NCBI GenBank assembly: GCA_950295325.1
Contig: OX485804.1
Coordinates: forward strand, 11,224,001-11,284,000
From: Polytrichum commune
Taxonomy: Eukaryota > Streptophyta > Polytrichopsida > Polytrichales > Polytrichaceae
Length of the DNA stretch: 60,000 nt
Reading direction: 5' to 3'
A program made the translations under genes and the position numbers. Positions 57,166 through 60,000 of the stretch are shown piece after piece; within the stretch, counting starts at the first letter, position 1, and each line of letters begins with the position of its first letter. The notes beneath the pieces were generated by a model. It did not search any database. It had not been told where the DNA came from and saw nothing but the letters and a program-made list of their open reading frames with translations.

Positions 57166-60000
57166 ACAAGACTGTGGATGACGTCATATCTAGAAGAAAA
57201 GTAAAATATGATAAAAAATAATTATCTAGTATATTTTGTGATAGTTTTCTTTTTGTTAATGACTATTTATATATATCATTCATCTATATGTAATATCATT
57301 CAATGTTGATTAATTTATGTGATTTAAGGCCAACATATAAGAATTTATTGTGCATGTCTGTTTCGCAGGTTCGAGAAATTAGTGAATACGATTATGAGTG
57401 ATGCAGGTGGTACAATATTTCCCTCATTTTGAATATACATATAAAAGGATTTTCTGTATATTAGATTGGAAATATGACATTAAACCACTGACAAAGATAT
57501 AGGAAGAGGTGTCAAATCACATGATGAAGTAGATAAAAATATGGTTAAATCCCGAGTTAAAGGACGTGAAATGTCATGTGTGCAGTCCATACATGGTTCA
57601 AATTTTGAGAAAACTCGTTGAATTGTATCCTGATAAGAACCTAGAGGTCTTCATATAGTTGTACATTAAAATATCATGCGTTACGAGGGTTTGACATGAC
57701 AACTTTAATAACATCATATACATGTAGAAAACACTGAAATGTTTACATTCTAAGGGACCAATGTTTCTTTTACTTCAATGTCATGTCAAATTTTGAACTA
57801 CACTCTGATACTACTATGCGTACACATCTGGCAAAGATGTGAGCCGCGCAGAGAGAATATGCAGAGAGGTCGCTGAAGTGGCGAGGGCACTCTCGCCAAA
57901 TTTTTGAATCCAACCAACTTTACCCCAACAAAATTTTGGATGGACTTGTGGGTTTTACATTGTAAATAGTATAATGGAGTTTACAAGGGCATTGAGACAT
58001 AACCCCTATACATTGCATTAGGTTAATAGTGATCTCACGCACTGAACAATCCCAACTAAATAACAATTTGTGTAGGACTTGAAAACCCAACATTATCATT
58101 TGTGAATTTCAACATATTAATACAATAATTTTTACATAGTGTACTTCATTTTACAGGGTTATGTATTTGAGTACAAAAGGGAGGATGTTTTCTGACAACG
58201 CATAGTCATAAAAAACACTATGATCGATGTCCTATAGGCCGGAATGCATAAAAGCTCGGATTATATTGTGAAGGTTATCACGCATGAAAGGAAAGATCAT
58301 GGTACATATGTAAGACAATAAACTAGTTGATGGAGCCATAAATCGTTCAAACGTAATAAGCAGTGATGTAATATCATTTTAATTTAAATGATGGAGTTTG
58401 TAAGACAATGCAATATATAAAAGTGTTTGCAAATGTATATTTACATCAAATTGTTGACCATAATCTAATGACTTCCGAAGTGTAACATTTTTTTTAATGC
58501 AATGTATTTTTTTTAATTTTTTGGTCCAACTGAGATTTAGTCATTATGTCACGTAGTTAAGTAATAGTACTATTGTGCAATCTTCATTTCTATTATTCCT
58601 TAACCATGTTGCAATTATATGATCATATCATTTAGATTTTCAATCATGTCGTTATATGTCGTAATACAACTTCAATCATTCAAAGTTGTAGTCATGCTAA
58701 CCCCGAGTTACTCAGGGTTTTACAATATGATTCACTAGATATATCAATCAATCAATCATATAATATATGTGATTCGTACTTGTGGTCATGTGGTAATCAT
58801 AACATATTGTTATTAAGCCGGGGTGCCATTCAATGTTCAATTACTTGTGATTGTGATGTTATTCATGATTATGAAGATATTAATCCCATGTCCTCTAGAG
58901 ATTCAGACAATGATCATATGGTCATTAAATTATTTGGACAATTTAAGACTCAATCTTGTACTTTAGTTAATCAACTATGTGGTCATGTGCAACATGATGT
59001 TGTTGTCAGGGTCAATGGAGTGCTACATGGTCTATAATTGGATATAGAATAAATGATAACAATGAAGGGATTAATGTGAAGCACATGAATAACAACATGA
59101 AGGACATAATACTCAATACATATACAAGGTATATTGAAGGACTCTATGATTTAATATGAAACGGGTTGTTAATTTGAATAAATAGGTGAATTTAATGTAG
59201 ATATTTTACACAGGTTATAATGTAATAACATACCTATGAGAATGACATACATATGAAAATATAAATATGTGAATGTTATAAATACTTAAATGTGGGTTTT
59301 TTCTTCTTAGGGAGAAGTGTCTTTATAAAACCTCGATGACGCTTAAAAAAGTTGGCACTGTCTCTCTCTGAAAACGATGATGTAGTAGGCGTAGCATGCA
59401 ACATTGTGACGCCACGTGCAATGAGTTTTTTATGTGTTCCTTTAATGTATTTCAAATCAATGAGCAAATGAGGACAATTTTATATATTGCAAAATTGTTG
59501 CCACCCATGTAGTCTTTTTTTCGCATTCCAAATGTTTTCCCCACATTTCAAATAGCTTAAATACTCATCAACCCCTCCATATTATTTGCATGATTTTATA
59601 TTTTTGAAATTGTCCACACATATAGCCTTCAACACATTGTTCCCACTATAAAATATCCACTTCACCTCTCTAGTAAAAGTGAAATAATAATCGGTGCATA
59701 ATACACATCACCTTCTTTGGTGCCTTGCAATTTCCATAGTTGTAACTAAGGTAGGGGTGGCTATTTCCGTCCAAATTTCATATGTGCCTAGTTGGGATGC
59801 TGAAACTATTTTTTTTATATAAATTTTGAGCGCTCCGCAAAGCTGGTGCAAGAGCAACTATGAAAAAATCAAAAATTTCCGGCATGTTTATGATTTCCTA
59901 CAAATTTTTAAAGGAAACCTTGTAGAGTGACCAACACTCGCACATAGGGTACATGGTATATCCACTGGGTGGATTTCTAAAACCGACCGCTGGCAGCCAA
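57166..60000. other. AT-rich non-coding stretch
   Basis: No gene, RNA or clear repeat was recognised. The frame at 58,780-59,037 has no domain and no splice context. Confidence 0.45.

Overview
This is eukaryotic nuclear DNA from a land plant. The window is AT-rich and intron-rich (GT-AG introns throughout). It has a chloroplast-type Deg protease with a transit-like N-terminus, telobox-like AAACCCTAA motifs near LSm2, and CACTA (En/Spm) transposons with plant-type CACTACAAGA ends. The proteins match plant families but differ noticeably from the flowering-plant versions I know. A non-seed plant (bryophyte or lycophyte grade) is my guess, held weakly. No bacterial, organellar, CRISPR or rRNA features were seen, and I could not support any tRNA.

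Layout. 1.8-2.9 kb: a complete LSm2 gene (minus), whose start exon lies in a tandem duplication. 3.1-9.6 kb: repeat-rich non-coding DNA with a TA-flanked terminal-inverted-repeat element, a small retroposon with a 12-bp target duplication nested in it, and two copies of a ~430-bp repeat. 9.6-13 kb: a complete five-exon gene (plus) for a glycine-rich CCHC zinc-finger protein, preceded by a GC-rich promoter. 13-19 kb: non-coding, with dispersed repeats and microsatellites. 19.5-22.5 kb: six exons of a dCMP deaminase (plus); the exon for the second zinc-binding half (PCNEC) is not found. 23.6-26.1 kb: a four-exon TNPA/Transposase_24-like gene (plus) of CACTA type. 26.4-29.2 kb: a small unidentified fragment and five exons from the middle of a UDP-glucose:glycoprotein glucosyltransferase (UGGT). 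29.4-30.8 kb: unidentified minus-strand reading frames. 34.0-38.4 kb: a complete seven-exon Deg/HtrA protease (minus) with an unusual SAP-like N-terminal segment and a tandemly duplicated upstream region. 41,146-53,096: a complete 11,951-bp CACTA transposon with an ATC target-site duplication and two divergent, decayed genes (TNP2 transposase minus, TNPA-like plus). 53.4-57.2 kb: a few plausible exons and decayed reading frames of unknown family. 57.2-60 kb: AT-rich DNA with nothing recognisable.

Functionally, LSm2, the CCHC protein and Deg look like intact housekeeping genes for RNA decay or splicing, RNA binding and chloroplast proteolysis. Between them lie transposons and two gene remnants (dCMP deaminase 5' part and UGGT middle part) on either side of a TNPA-like gene, which suggests transposon-associated breakage or capture. 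Nothing here clearly forms a new multi-gene system. The best leads are the SAP-Deg architecture, the intact CACTA with divergent genes, the dCMP deaminase/TNPA/UGGT mosaic, and the 430-bp repeat with a related locus lacking it.
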